Assembly (NCBI GenBank): GCA_020634245.1 | Contig: JACKCC010000016.1 | Coordinates: forward strand, 1-64,000 | DNA: 64,000 nt | Source of the DNA: Ardenticatenaceae bacterium | Lineage (GTDB): Bacteria > Chloroflexota > Anaerolineae > Promineifilales > Promineifilaceae | Reading direction: 5' to 3' | Shown here: positions 1-8,310 of the stretch, in pieces | Layout of the letters: every line of letters begins with the position of its first letter | Numbering within the stretch: the first letter of the stretch is position 1 | Translations under genes and position numbers: made by a program | The notes under the pieces: model-generated | Databases searched by the model: none | The model's input: only the letters and a program-made list of their open reading frames with translations | What the model was told of the DNA's origin: nothing

Positions 1-258
1 GACATAAATGAAACAGTTTTGAAAACGTTTTTTTAGATTTTTGTCAGCTCGTTCTTTGAAAACCCATTGTCAAGAACTGGCGAAATCAGAACTTTTGTGC
101 TATAGTTTAGGGGTATTTAACCAGTTCAATTTGGGTATGTATCCTGATTGAAAAATATTGTTTATTGGTTAGAACGTGGTACTATTGGTTAGCTGTTCCA
201 AACTGACAGCTTTTTACAAAATGTGCCATTTGTAGGACTTTTTCATAAGGAGAAGGGT

Positions 259-684
259 ATGTATCAAAAAATTATTATTGTTGGCAATTTAGGTCGTGAT
301 CCGGAGATGCGCTATATGCCTGATGGCACGGCCGTTACCAGTTTCAGTGTTGCGACAAGCCGCCGTTGGACTGACCGGGCTACCGGCCAACCCGTCGATG
401 AAACCACCTGGTTTCGCGTCAGTGTTTGGGGCCGACAGGCAGAAACGGCCAATGAATATCTGAGCAAAGGCCGCAAAGTGCTTGTTGAAGGCCAGATTAC
501 GCCTGATCGGAACACAGGCGGCCCGCGTTTGTGGACAGCGCAGGACGGCACAGTTCGAGCTTCCTTTGAAGTAAAAGCGGATACGGTTCGCTTCTTGAGC
601 AGCCGGGAGGAAGGTGGTTACGAGCCTTCAGGCGGCGATGATTTTGGCGGTGTGGCCCAGGAAGAGGATGATATTCCCTTCTAA
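259..684 (+). CDS. ssb: Single-stranded DNA-binding protein
   Basis: Binds and protects single-stranded DNA during replication and repair in the cytoplasm. The 141-residue product opens with MYQKIIIVGNLGRDPEMRY, the usual SSB start. An OB fold covers about residues 1-110, followed by a short Gly/acidic tail ending in EDDIPF, the tip that SSB uses to recruit partner proteins. The ATG at 259 is chosen over the in-frame ATG at 223 because an AAGGAGAAGG Shine-Dalgarno lies just before it and family members start there. The TAV at about residues 26-28 is encoded by one copy of the ACGGCCGT octamer. The gene stands alone and is followed by a strong terminator. Confidence 0.96.
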   Translation: MYQKIIIVGNLGRDPEMRYMPDGTAVTSFSVATSRRWTDRATGQPVDETTWFRVSVWGRQAETANEYLSKGRKVLVEGQITPDRNTGGPRLWTAQDGTVRASFEVKADTVRFLSSREEGGYEPSGGDDFGGVAQEEDDIPF

Positions 685-752
685 ATCGTAAATTGTAAAT
701 CGTAAAAAAAGGGACGATGTGGCTGCAAAACTGAGCCACATCGCCCCTTTTT
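683..752 (+). terminator. Rho-independent terminator after ssb with word-like lead-in
   Basis: A short iterated stretch (AATCGTAAATTGTAAATCGTAAA, 683-706, in part) precedes a hairpin. The left arm GGGACGATGTGGCT (711-724) pairs with AGCCACATCGCCCC (734-747), followed by a T-run. It ends ssb and may also serve the convergent arsM. Confidence 0.85.
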
Positions 753-771
753 CTACTTCAGCCTTCAGCCC

Positions 772-1593
772 TCATCCTTCAGCCTTGGGTTTAACGGCCG
801 TTACCCTTGCACTAAACACCCGCACCCCAACATCCAGACTAAGCGAATTAGCCAATTCCACCTCCGGCGCCGCCTTGTCGCGTACCGAAATGTTGGTGAA
901 ACCAGCAGCACGCATAGCAGACACATAATCGCCGACGTCCTCCGCACCGGCAATGCAGCCGGTCCATGAGGCCATGTTGGCTCGTTCCTGCGGCGTGAAG
1001 TGGCCCTGAGTGACAATGTCGGAGACGGCCAGCCGCCCGCCTGGTTTGAGCACCCGGAACGCTTCGCGGAAAACGGCCGTTTTATCCGGCGCCAAATTAA
1101 TCACACAATTGGAAATAATCACGTCCACCGAGTTCGCCTCCACCGGCATATCCTCGATCTGGCCTAGGCGAAACTCGACGTTGTCCAGGCCAACTTTGGC
1201 TTTGTTGCGATTGGCCTTGGCGATCATCGCCTCGGTCATGTCCACGCCAATAACGTGACCGGCGGGGCCAACCTGCCGCGCCGCCATGAAGCAGTCAATG
1301 CCGCCGCCGGAACCGAGATCGAGCACAGTCAGTCCTTCAGCTAGATTGGCCAGGGTGATGGGGTCGCCACAGCCCAGGGACATGCCGGTGACTTCATCGG
1401 GCAGCCAGTTGGTGTCGGCCTGGTACAGGTTGGCAAACATTTCCACAGCCTGATCATTGTCGGCTCCGCAGCAGTCGTTGTCTACCGAGTCGCGGCAACA
1501 GGAGGCGCTTACCTCTACTTTGAACTCGTCGGCGATACGGCCGTACTTCGCCTTCACTTCTTCATGAATTTTGTCGGGGGATAAATTAGACAT
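772..1593 (-). CDS. arsM: Arsenite S-adenosylmethionine methyltransferase
   Basis: Predicted to methylate arsenite (As(III)) with SAM. The 273-aa length is typical of ArsM. The SAM-binding motif LDLGSGGGID lies at about residues 91-100. Cysteines at 75 (SLGCGDP), 163 (SNCVINL) and 213 (GCIAGA) match the three arsenic-coordinating cysteines known in the family. Two further Cys pairs sit near 32/33 and 41/42. It lies downstream of an ArsR-type regulator on the same strand, as expected for an arsenic-responsive unit. The 3' end of the gene runs into a repetitive TTCAGCC stretch (757-785), so the last residues (PKAEG) are encoded by repeat-like DNA. Confidence 0.93.
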   Translation of the reverse strand: MSNLSPDKIHEEVKAKYGRIADEFKVEVSASCCRDSVDNDCCGADNDQAVEMFANLYQADTNWLPDEVTGMSLGCGDPITLANLAEGLTVLDLGSGGGIDCFMAARQVGPAGHVIGVDMTEAMIAKANRNKAKVGLDNVEFRLGQIEDMPVEANSVDVIISNCVINLAPDKTAVFREAFRVLKPGGRLAVSDIVTQGHFTPQERANMASWTGCIAGAEDVGDYVSAMRAAGFTNISVRDKAAPEVELANSLSLDVGVRVFSARVTAVKPKAEG

Positions 1594-1652
1594 TAGGTCA
1601 CCTCATATTGATATTCATCTATGCGTTTGATTAAAAAAAGAGGCTGGCAATT

Positions 1653-1679
1653 GGAGACTAGAGATTAAAAAGAGTCTCC
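1653..1679 (-). repeat. Intercistronic hairpin between arsR and arsM
   Basis: GGAGACT (1653-1659) and AGTCTCC (1673-1679) form a 7-bp stem. Nearby text (TAGAGATTA, CACCAATCTCC) repeats the same words imperfectly, as in other spacers of this window. No clear T-run, so a processing or spacing role is as likely as termination. Confidence 0.5.
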
Positions 1680-1684
1680 GGTCA

Positions 1685-1990
1685 CTAATCACCAATCTCC
1701 AGCTTTTCTGGCGCAAAATTCTGCATCAACATGCCGCAGCAAATCGCCACCGCAGCCTGATTAAGCGAATAGAAAATTTGCTTGCCTTCCCGCCGTGTAT
1801 GGACTAATCCGGCTTCGCGCAGGATGGCCAGATGATGGGAAACGGTCGGCTGCGTTACGTCACCCAGCTTCTCCACCACATCACCGACGCACAGCCATTG
1901 GCAGCAGAGCAAGTTCATGATTTTTTGCCGGGTGTCGTCGGCCATCGCTTTGGCAAAGGTTACAGAGTCCATATGGTCAAGATTTTTCAT
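1685..1990 (-). CDS. arsR: ArsR/SmtB-family metalloregulator
   Basis: Winged-helix repressor, 101 aa from the ATG at 1990. Longer in-frame starts add residues with no family resemblance. The HTH region carries QPTVSHHLAILREAGLV and the wing carries GKQIFYSL. Cysteines at 29, 30 and 34 (NLLCCQWLCVGDVV) occupy the metal-sensing helix region, and a second CC pair lies at 84/85. By family precedent it would release DNA on binding As(III) or a related thiophilic metal and so control the downstream arsM. The upstream region (1991-2020) has two copies of a GATAAT...CGAT-like element that could be the operator. Confidence 0.9.
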   Translation of the reverse strand: MKNLDHMDSVTFAKAMADDTRQKIMNLLCCQWLCVGDVVEKLGDVTQPTVSHHLAILREAGLVHTRREGKQIFYSLNQAAVAICCGMLMQNFAPEKLEIGD

Positions 1991-2139
1991 ATAGATAATT
2001 GTCGATATGATAATCGATTCAGCCGAATTTGTCAACATTTTGGCCCATTTGGGTCCCGTTCTCAAAGTTGACTTAAAACCGGCCCACCGATAGAATCCAT
2101 CCTTCACGGAACTGCATTTTTAGGAAGCGAGAGAAACCT

Positions 2140-3132
2140 ATGAGAATCGTCGTTGATGCGATGGGAAGCGATGACAATCCAGGGCCAGATGTGGCCGGAG
2201 CGGTGCTGGCGGCGCGCAAATTTGGCGACACGATGATCCTGGTCGGCGACCAGGCCCAAATTGAGGCTGAATTGGCTAAACAGGACACGGCCGGTTTGTC
2301 GATTGAAGTTGTTCATGCCGGTCAGCAAATCGTGATGACCGACAAGCCCTCGGATATCGTCAAGGGCAAGCCGGATTCGTCGATGCACGTGGGGATGAGC
2401 CTGGTCAAAAATGGTGAGGCCGATGCCTTTGTGACGGCCGGTAACACGGGTGGCGCGCTAGCGGTGGCCATGCTGCGCCAGGTGGGATTGGGGCGTATTC
2501 CCGGCGTCAAACGGCCGGCGCTGGGGGTGATTTTCCCGATTGAGGAACGGCCGTTACTCATCGACAACGGGGCCAATGCCGACTGCAAACCGGAGTATCT
2601 GCTCCAGTTTGGGCTGATGGGCAGCCTGTACGTGGAGCGTGTGCTGGGCGTGCAGAATCCGCGCGTGGCCCTCATCTCCAATGGCGAGGAAGAAGGTAAG
2701 GGTAACTCGCTCATCAAGGAAACAATCCCTCTCATGCAGGCCAGCGGCCTGAACTACGTGGGCAACATCGAGCCGAAAGAGTTCGTCAAAGGCGGGGCTG
2801 ATGTGGGCGTGACCGATGGTTTTACCGGCAACATCATCATCAAAACGGCCGAAGCTATTGCTAGCTACATGAACGGTTTGATCAAAACGGAAATCAAGGC
2901 CAGCCCGCTGACGACGCTGGGCGGTCTGCTGGCCAAACCGGCGTTTGGCCGGGTCAAGAGCCGGTTGGATCCCGACGAAGTGGGCGGCGCGCCCCTGCTA
3001 GGCGTGAATGGCGTGGTGATTGTGGCGCACGGCCGTTCCAACGCCTACGCCATCAAACAAGCCATTGGCCAGGCCCGCCGCATTGTGGAAAAGCAAGTCG
3101 TCGAAGCGATACAAACAGGACTAAAGGCGTAA
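2140..3132 (+). CDS. plsX: Phosphate acyltransferase PlsX
   Basis: Converts acyl-ACP to acyl-phosphate, the first committed step of the PlsX/PlsY phospholipid route. The 330-aa protein starts MRIVVDAMGSD, the PlsX hallmark. GNTGGALAVAM and LLIDNGANADC match internal family blocks, and GVNGVVIVAHGRSNAYAI is the C-terminal motif. It is followed closely by fabF. The partner acyltransferase plsY is encoded at 17407-18081. Two ACGGCCGT octamers fall inside the gene (encoding ERPL and HGRS). Confidence 0.96.
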   Translation: MRIVVDAMGSDDNPGPDVAGAVLAARKFGDTMILVGDQAQIEAELAKQDTAGLSIEVVHAGQQIVMTDKPSDIVKGKPDSSMHVGMSLVKNGEADAFVTAGNTGGALAVAMLRQVGLGRIPGVKRPALGVIFPIEERPLLIDNGANADCKPEYLLQFGLMGSLYVERVLGVQNPRVALISNGEEEGKGNSLIKETIPLMQASGLNYVGNIEPKEFVKGGADVGVTDGFTGNIIIKTAEAIASYMNGLIKTEIKASPLTTLGGLLAKPAFGRVKSRLDPDEVGGAPLLGVNGVVIVAHGRSNAYAIKQAIGQARRIVEKQVVEAIQTGLKA

Positions 3133-3205
3133 TCTGTAATCCGTAATCTGTAACCGATTCGACCGATTACCGATTACTGAATACCGATTACCGATACGAA
3201 GGTAC
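3131..3205. repeat. Word-like spacer repeat between plsX and fabF
   Basis: Repeated GTAATC(T/C)GTAA words on the left face CCGATTACCGATTAC words on the right. The two halves are imperfectly complementary (about two mismatches over 14 positions) and could fold into a hairpin. One of several spacers with this style. Confidence 0.6.
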
Positions 3206-3208
3206 GGT

Positions 3209-4510
3209 ATGGAAAACATGTTAGACGCACGGGGACGGCCTCGTGTTGTCATTACCGGCATGGGGGTGATGAGTCCGTTGGGGCATACGGCGGCCGAGAG
3301 CTGGGATAGTTTGCTGCACGGCCGTTCCGGGATTGGCCCTATTACCCGCTTCGACGTGAACCGGTATGATTTCCCCATCCGTATCGCCGGCGAAGTCAAA
3401 GATTTCAAAGCCAAAGACCACATGGATTTCAAGGAGGCGCGGCGTATGTCGCTGGTCTCGCAGTACGCCGTGGCCGCCGCCCGGATGGCCCTGGCCGATG
3501 CCGGGCTGCCGGAACCGGTTCCCAATCCGGAGCGCACCGGCGTTTTGGTTGGTACGGGGGCTGGCGGCTTTGACGTGGCCGATCAAAATGTGACCATCCT
3601 GCGCGAAAAGGGATTTGGCCGGGTCAGCCCGTTCGCCATGACCGGCTTCCTCTCTAACATGCCCAGCCATCATGTCAGCCTGGCCGCCGGAACGCTTGGC
3701 CCCATCAGTACTGTGGTGGCTGCCTGCGCGACGGGTACGCAGGCCATTGGTGAGGCGCTGGAATATATCCGGCACGGCCGTGCCGATGTGATGATTACTG
3801 GCGGATCGGAAGGATTGATCCATGAAGCGGCAATTGCCGGTTTTGGTGCGATGCGGGCGCTTTCCACTGGTTACAACGACACCCCAGAGCGGGCCAGCCG
3901 CCCTTTCGACAAAGATCGGGATGGATTTGTCCTCAGCGAAGGGGCCGGTGTTGTGATTTTGGAGCGCCTGGATCAAGCATTGGCGCGCGGTGCGCGGATT
4001 TATGCTGAAGTTTTGGGCCATGCTTCGGCCTCCGATGCATTTCACGTCGCCGCCCCTGACCCGGAGATGGCCGGGGCGGTGCGGGCTATGCGTTGGGCTA
4101 TTGAAGATGCCGGTCTGGAAACGAATAAGATCGATTACATTAACGCGCATGGTACGGCCACGCCGGTTAATGACGCTGCCGAAACGTTCGCCGTGAAAAA
4201 ATTGTTTGGCGAATATGCTTATGAACTACCCATCAGCAGCAGTAAATCGGTCTTGGGCCATGCGATGGGTGGGGCTGGGGCGATTGAGGCAATTTTTTCG
4301 GCAATGGCGCTGCAAACGGGTATCATCCCGCCTACCTGGAATTATGAGACGCCGGACCCGGATTGTGATCTGGATTATGTGCCCAATGTGCCGCGCCCGG
4401 CCGATTTGAATGTGGCGATGTCCAATTCGTTTGGGCTGGGCGGCCAGAATGCCTGTCTGGTTTTAGGTAAATTTGAGAGTAATGCGGGGCTTGGTGACTC
4501 GTCGAGTTGA
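3209..4510 (+). CDS. fabF: Beta-ketoacyl-ACP synthase II
   Basis: Condensing enzyme that elongates acyl-ACP with malonyl-ACP. The 433-aa thiolase-fold protein has the active-site Cys at residue 173 (VVAACATGTQA), the first His in NAHGTATPVND and the Lys/second His in SSSKSVLGHAMGGAGA, giving the Cys-His-His triad. The N-terminal VVITGMGVMSPLG is typical. It sits after plsX, so this is a lipid-synthesis pair without fabD, fabG or acpP beside it. Two octamers give HGRS and HGRA. Confidence 0.96.
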   Translation: MENMLDARGRPRVVITGMGVMSPLGHTAAESWDSLLHGRSGIGPITRFDVNRYDFPIRIAGEVKDFKAKDHMDFKEARRMSLVSQYAVAAARMALADAGLPEPVPNPERTGVLVGTGAGGFDVADQNVTILREKGFGRVSPFAMTGFLSNMPSHHVSLAAGTLGPISTVVAACATGTQAIGEALEYIRHGRADVMITGGSEGLIHEAAIAGFGAMRALSTGYNDTPERASRPFDKDRDGFVLSEGAGVVILERLDQALARGARIYAEVLGHASASDAFHVAAPDPEMAGAVRAMRWAIEDAGLETNKIDYINAHGTATPVNDAAETFAVKKLFGEYAYELPISSSKSVLGHAMGGAGAIEAIFSAMALQTGIIPPTWNYETPDPDCDLDYVPNVPRPADLNVAMSNSFGLGGQNACLVLGKFESNAGLGDSSS

Positions 4511-4518
4511 CGGTGTTT

Positions 4519-4563
4519 CATGCGTCATGGGTCAATAAAAAACATGACGCATGACGCATGACA
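4519..4563. repeat. Spacer hairpin of the GTCATGCGTCA family (copy 1)
   Basis: CATGCGTCATG (4519-4529) pairs perfectly with CATGACGCATG (4543-4553), and GACGCATGAC is then repeated. The same stem recurs at 17357, 35424 and 61891. Confidence 0.8.
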
Positions 4564-4586
4564 TAATGTACTAAATATGGTGGAAG

Positions 4587-5318
4587 ATGGTTATTTTTCG
4601 AGACGAAGAACGGATTGCCCGGATGGGGCGGACAGCAAAGATTGTTAATTTTGTTGGGCTAGGGGCGTTGATTATTGGTTTTATTTTGGCTTTTACTAAT
4701 TTGGAAAGCTTTTCGAATTTGGTGTTGTATCAATTGGTTGCGTTGGGTGTAGGTTGGCTGTTGTCACAGATTGGTATTTATCTGACGCATCGTTACTTGC
4801 GCCAGCCGCGGCCGGATCAGGTGTTGGATGATGCGGTGAAGAAGGTGGCTAGAAACGGCCGTATGTATCACTTCCTTCTCCCCGCTCCCCATGTGCTGCT
4901 GACACCGGAGGGCATTATCGTCTTCAATCTCAAATACCAGGGCGGACAGATCAGTGCACATGGCGACAAATGGAAGCAGCGCGGGGTAGGCATGCGCAAA
5001 ATCTTTGGCCAGGAAGGGTTGGGTAATCCCAGCCGGGAAGTAGAGGCGATGGTTCAGGCTTTGGCCAACTTTATTCGCAAAAACGTGCCTAGCATTGAGG
5101 AAGTGCCCATTGGTGCGATGATTGTGTTCACAACCAAGGGGGTGAAGGATTTGGATGTGGACGAATCCAATATCCCGGCGATGCACGCCACCAAGGTAAA
5201 AGGATTCTTGCGTCAGAAAAAACGGGAGCCGCTGCCGCAGGCTGATTATGATGCCCTTAGAGCGGCTTTTGACGCTCAGGCGGCCAATTTAGTCGAGGAG
5301 CAGGCGAACGATGAGTGA
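4587..5318 (+). CDS. Membrane protein with NERD-like nuclease-related domain
   Basis: The 243-residue protein has two predicted membrane helices near residues 20-38 and 48-70, then a soluble domain. The segment HVLLTPEGIIVFNLKYQGGQ followed by GDKW resembles the core of the NERD (nuclease-related) fold. The usual acidic residue in the vIEvK motif is Asn here (FNLK), so catalysis is doubtful. It overlaps the next gene by 8 nt, so the two are translationally coupled. Function unknown. Confidence 0.7.
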   Translation: MVIFRDEERIARMGRTAKIVNFVGLGALIIGFILAFTNLESFSNLVLYQLVALGVGWLLSQIGIYLTHRYLRQPRPDQVLDDAVKKVARNGRMYHFLLPAPHVLLTPEGIIVFNLKYQGGQISAHGDKWKQRGVGMRKIFGQEGLGNPSREVEAMVQALANFIRKNVPSIEEVPIGAMIVFTTKGVKDLDVDESNIPAMHATKVKGFLRQKKREPLPQADYDALRAAFDAQAANLVEEQANDE

Positions 5319-6003
5319 TTTGATAGCCCCTAATGTGTATCGAATTGCGGCTGGCTATGTCAATCTGTACCTGATTGCCGAAGAAGACGGCCTGACATTG
5401 GTTGATACCGGCATGCCGCGCAGTGAAAAATTGGTCTGGGAAACGATTGAAGAAATTGGCCGGCAGAGATCGGAGCTAATCCGCATCGTCATGACCCATT
5501 CCGATCTGGACCATGCCGGTAGTTTAGGCGTTATTCAGGCTGAAACGGGGGCGAAGGTGTATGCGGGGAAGGAAACGGCCGTGTTCTTGCAAAGCGGTAA
5601 ATCACCCAAACATCTGCCCTGGTTCGTGCAGACAATTTCATCCCTTTTGGTTCGGTACCGATCTGTATCTGCTGATGTAATCGAAATTGTCAACGAAGGA
5701 GATGTGCTGCTCATTTTGGATGGTTTACAAGTTCTGGCAACGCCTGGTCACACAATGGACCACCATTCTTTTTTCAGCCCCCAGCGAGGCGTTTTGTTCA
5801 CTGGCGATGCCTTAAACACCAATACCGGCAGTTTACAATCCTCTCCGGAGCGCATTACGGCCGATTTAGCGGCCGCCAAAAGCTCGGCTCTTCGCCTTTT
5901 GGAATTGGAGCCAACAGTTATTGCCTGTGGTCACGGCGATCCAATCCAAAACGCAAGCCGTGAAGATACTATGGATTTATTCAATCAGCTCAAACAAAGT
6001 TGA
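5311..6003 (+). CDS. MBL-fold metallohydrolase
   Basis: Metallo-beta-lactamase-fold hydrolase of 230 aa. The metal motif reads THSDLDHAG, so the second His of the canonical HxHxDH is Asp, a variant seen in some subfamilies. Further metal-site segments are ATPGHTMDHH, FTGDAL and CGHGDP. Substrate not predictable; relatives include lactonases and glyoxalase-II-like enzymes. It follows the NERD-like gene with overlapping ends and precedes phoU by 9 nt, so the three probably share a transcript. Confidence 0.88.
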   Translation: MSDLIAPNVYRIAAGYVNLYLIAEEDGLTLVDTGMPRSEKLVWETIEEIGRQRSELIRIVMTHSDLDHAGSLGVIQAETGAKVYAGKETAVFLQSGKSPKHLPWFVQTISSLLVRYRSVSADVIEIVNEGDVLLILDGLQVLATPGHTMDHHSFFSPQRGVLFTGDALNTNTGSLQSSPERITADLAAAKSSALRLLELEPTVIACGHGDPIQNASREDTMDLFNQLKQS

Positions 6004-6012
6004 GGTGTCACA

Positions 6013-6684
6013 ATGACGTTACATAACCGCTCAATCCTGGATAAGGACTTAAATGATTTGCGCACCAATATTCTGCAAATGACTAGCCTGGTAGATACAG
6101 CCATTGAGCAGGCTATGTTGGCGTTAGGTCAGCGTGATGTCGTATTGGCGCAAAAAGTCATCAGCAGTGATCACCAGGTCAATCAACTGCGTTATGATGT
6201 CGAAGAGGCTAGCCTGCGAATCCTGGCGACCCAGCAGCCAATGGCCAGTGATTTGCGTGTTGTGATTGCGGTGATTCATCTGGCGGTGGAATTAGAGCGT
6301 ATCGGTGACCATGCAGCGGGTATTGCCCGCCTGGTAGCCCGCCTGGAAAGCGAAGACGAGATTGATACGCTGCACAAGCTGCCTAAGATGGCCAGACGTG
6401 CCCGCCAGATGCTGCGGGAAAGTGTCGATGCCTTTATTAACAAGGATGCCGCTGCGGCTAAGGTCATGATTGGTCGGGATGACAAGATTGACCGGCAGTA
6501 CAATAAGCTTTTTCAAGAAACATTGGAAGAAATGCAGGATGATGCCTATATCCGCCGGGCAACTTTTTTGCTGTGGGTAGGTCACAATTTGGAGCGTATT
6601 GGGGATCGAGCGACCAATATTGCTGAACGGGTTATTTTTATGACCACAGGCGAGTTTATCGAGACGTCAACGGCAATGAATTGA
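6013..6684 (+). CDS. phoU: Phosphate-signalling protein PhoU
   Basis: Modulates phosphate uptake and histidine-kinase signalling. The 223-aa protein is made of two three-helix bundles, each with the conserved acidic metal-binding stretch: ELERIGDHAAGIA near residue 95 and NLERIGDRATNIA near residue 195. No pst transporter or phoR gene is adjacent in this window. Confidence 0.94.
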   Translation: MTLHNRSILDKDLNDLRTNILQMTSLVDTAIEQAMLALGQRDVVLAQKVISSDHQVNQLRYDVEEASLRILATQQPMASDLRVVIAVIHLAVELERIGDHAAGIARLVARLESEDEIDTLHKLPKMARRARQMLRESVDAFINKDAAAAKVMIGRDDKIDRQYNKLFQETLEEMQDDAYIRRATFLLWVGHNLERIGDRATNIAERVIFMTTGEFIETSTAMN

Positions 6685-6734
6685 ATTTTGCGGCTCGAAT
6701 TTTTTGTTGAGTGCACGGCCGTTATATGTTCAGT

Positions 6735-6762
6735 TTGACAATTGATAAGAATCTAATAGAAT
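6735..6762 (+). promoter_or_regulatory. Sigma-70-type promoter for the liv operon
   Basis: TTGACA at 6735-6740 and TAGAAT at 6757-6762 with a 16-bp spacer. It is followed by a leader of about 180 nt before the binding-protein gene. An ACGGCCGT octamer lies just upstream (about 6715). Confidence 0.7.
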
Positions 6763-6948
6763 TTTAATCTCTTAACAAGATTATTTTCGCACACATCCAT
6801 AAAAACAAACGGAAGAGGAGGTGAGCGGCAAAAAAATAAATTAATATCCCCCCAATAACTTATCCCACTAAGTTGGCGTTTAACAGCGCCTGTAACACAG
6901 AAACCCAAAAAACATCATTATTTCAAATCTCTTGAGGAGGAGAACCAA

Positions 6949-8151
6949 ATGAAACGTACAATTTACCTTGTTTTGTTTGCTTTGTTGGCAGTATTGGCTC
7001 TTACAGCTTGTGGTGGTCAGGCACTTGAGTGCACCGATCCATTGGGTTGTGTCGAAGTTGGCCCCGATGATCCCATTTTGTTGGCATCATCCCTGGTCAT
7101 TTCCGGCCCCAACACTGAACTAGGCCTCGACTCCCAGCACGGTGTAGAAATAGCCATCGACTTCCGCGGCGATGTGTTGGGCCACAAAGTTGAGCTACAG
7201 CCCGAAGATGACGGTTGTAATGCAGAAGGTGGTCAGACCTCAGCTCAGAAGATCGTCTCCAACCCACAAATCGTTGCCATGATCGGTACGAGCTGCTCCG
7301 GTGCTGGTGTTCCGGCCGCTAAAATCATTTCCGATGCCGGTTATTCAATGGTTTCGCCCTCAAATACCTCCCCGGCATTAACCGATCCGGAACAGCACCA
7401 GGCTGGTTACTTGCGTACAGCGCACAATGACACCATTCAGGGTTCGGCGATGGCTGAATTTGCCTACAATAATCTTGGCATTCGTAAAGCAGCCGCCATT
7501 CACGACGGTGACCCCTATACCGAAGGCTTGGCCAGCGTATTCAGCGAAGCGTTCCAGGCTTTGGGTGGCGAAATAGTAGCCTTCGAAGCAATCGCTGCCG
7601 ATGCTACAGAAGTCACCGCTCCACTAACCTCGATTGCTGCTGCAGGACCGCCAGAATTCATCTACTACCCGGTCTTCATTCCTTTGGGTTCACTGATCAC
7701 CAAGCAGGCCAAAGATGTGCCCGGTTTGGAAGGTGTTGTCCTGGCTGCGGCTGACGGTGTGCAATCCCCATCCTTCTTGGAGGCGGCCGGCGATGCGGCT
7801 GAGGGCATGTATGTTTCTGGCCCTGACCTGAGTTTTGGCAATGCACTCTACGATAGTTTCCTGACTGCATATCAAGAAAATTATGGCACAGCCCCAACTG
7901 CTCCCTTCCATGCCCACGCTTTTGACGCCACCAATATGATTCTGGATGCCGTCGAAAAGGTGGCCCAGGTTGGTGACGATGGCACGCTGTTGATTGGTCG
8001 TCAAGCGCTGCGCGATGCTTTGTATGCCACATCTGGCATGCAGGGTATTACCGGCACCATTACTTGTGATGAGTTTGGTGACTGCGCTGACCCCAAGATC
8101 TCTGTCAGCCAGGTCCAGGGTACCGATTTTGTAAAAGTGTGGCCCGAATAA
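6949..8151 (+). CDS. livK: Branched-chain amino-acid-type ABC transporter substrate-binding lipoprotein
   Basis: Periplasmic-binding-protein fold of the Leu/Ile/Val (Peripla_BP_6) family, 400 aa. The signal peptide ends in a lipobox LTAC at about residues 18-21, so the protein should be membrane-anchored by a lipid. A GAGGAGGAG Shine-Dalgarno precedes the ATG. Cysteines in ALECTDPLGC and in the C-terminal TCDEFGDC are shared with the paralogue at 12807. It heads the operon with two permeases and two ATPases. Actual substrate unknown; the family also binds urea, amides and aromatic compounds. No ACGGCCGT octamer occurs in this gene. Confidence 0.93.
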   Translation: MKRTIYLVLFALLAVLALTACGGQALECTDPLGCVEVGPDDPILLASSLVISGPNTELGLDSQHGVEIAIDFRGDVLGHKVELQPEDDGCNAEGGQTSAQKIVSNPQIVAMIGTSCSGAGVPAAKIISDAGYSMVSPSNTSPALTDPEQHQAGYLRTAHNDTIQGSAMAEFAYNNLGIRKAAAIHDGDPYTEGLASVFSEAFQALGGEIVAFEAIAADATEVTAPLTSIAAAGPPEFIYYPVFIPLGSLITKQAKDVPGLEGVVLAAADGVQSPSFLEAAGDAAEGMYVSGPDLSFGNALYDSFLTAYQENYGTAPTAPFHAHAFDATNMILDAVEKVAQVGDDGTLLIGRQALRDALYATSGMQGITGTITCDEFGDCADPKISVSQVQGTDFVKVWPE

Positions 8152-8194
8152 AACTTGACCTGTCCTACAAGAATTAGCTAGGTAGGTTGTTTTG

Positions 8195-8230
8195 CAGAAT
8201 AGGCTCCGGTTCCTGCCGGGGCCTATTCTG
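8195..8230 (+). repeat. Intercistronic hairpin between livK and livH
   Basis: CAGAATAGG pairs with CCTATTCTG and an inner CCGG pairs with CCGG. No T-run follows. Position after the binding-protein gene suggests partial termination or 3'-end protection giving more binding protein than permease (inference). Confidence 0.65.
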
Positions 8231-8310
8231 TACGTGTATATAGGATTCTTGATGACAAGTTGAATCGATAGGCCGTGTATCTGCCTGTCGGTTACGTCGG
8301 AGCTATGAAT

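Noticed and set aside
1..222. Possible gene or promoter before ssb
   Set aside because: AT-rich with scattered TATAGT and TTGTCA-like hexamers at wrong spacing; no frame with coding character.
3221..4150. 309-codon open frame opposite fabF
   Set aside because: fabF is certain on the + strand; the antisense product is Arg/His-rich shadow text.
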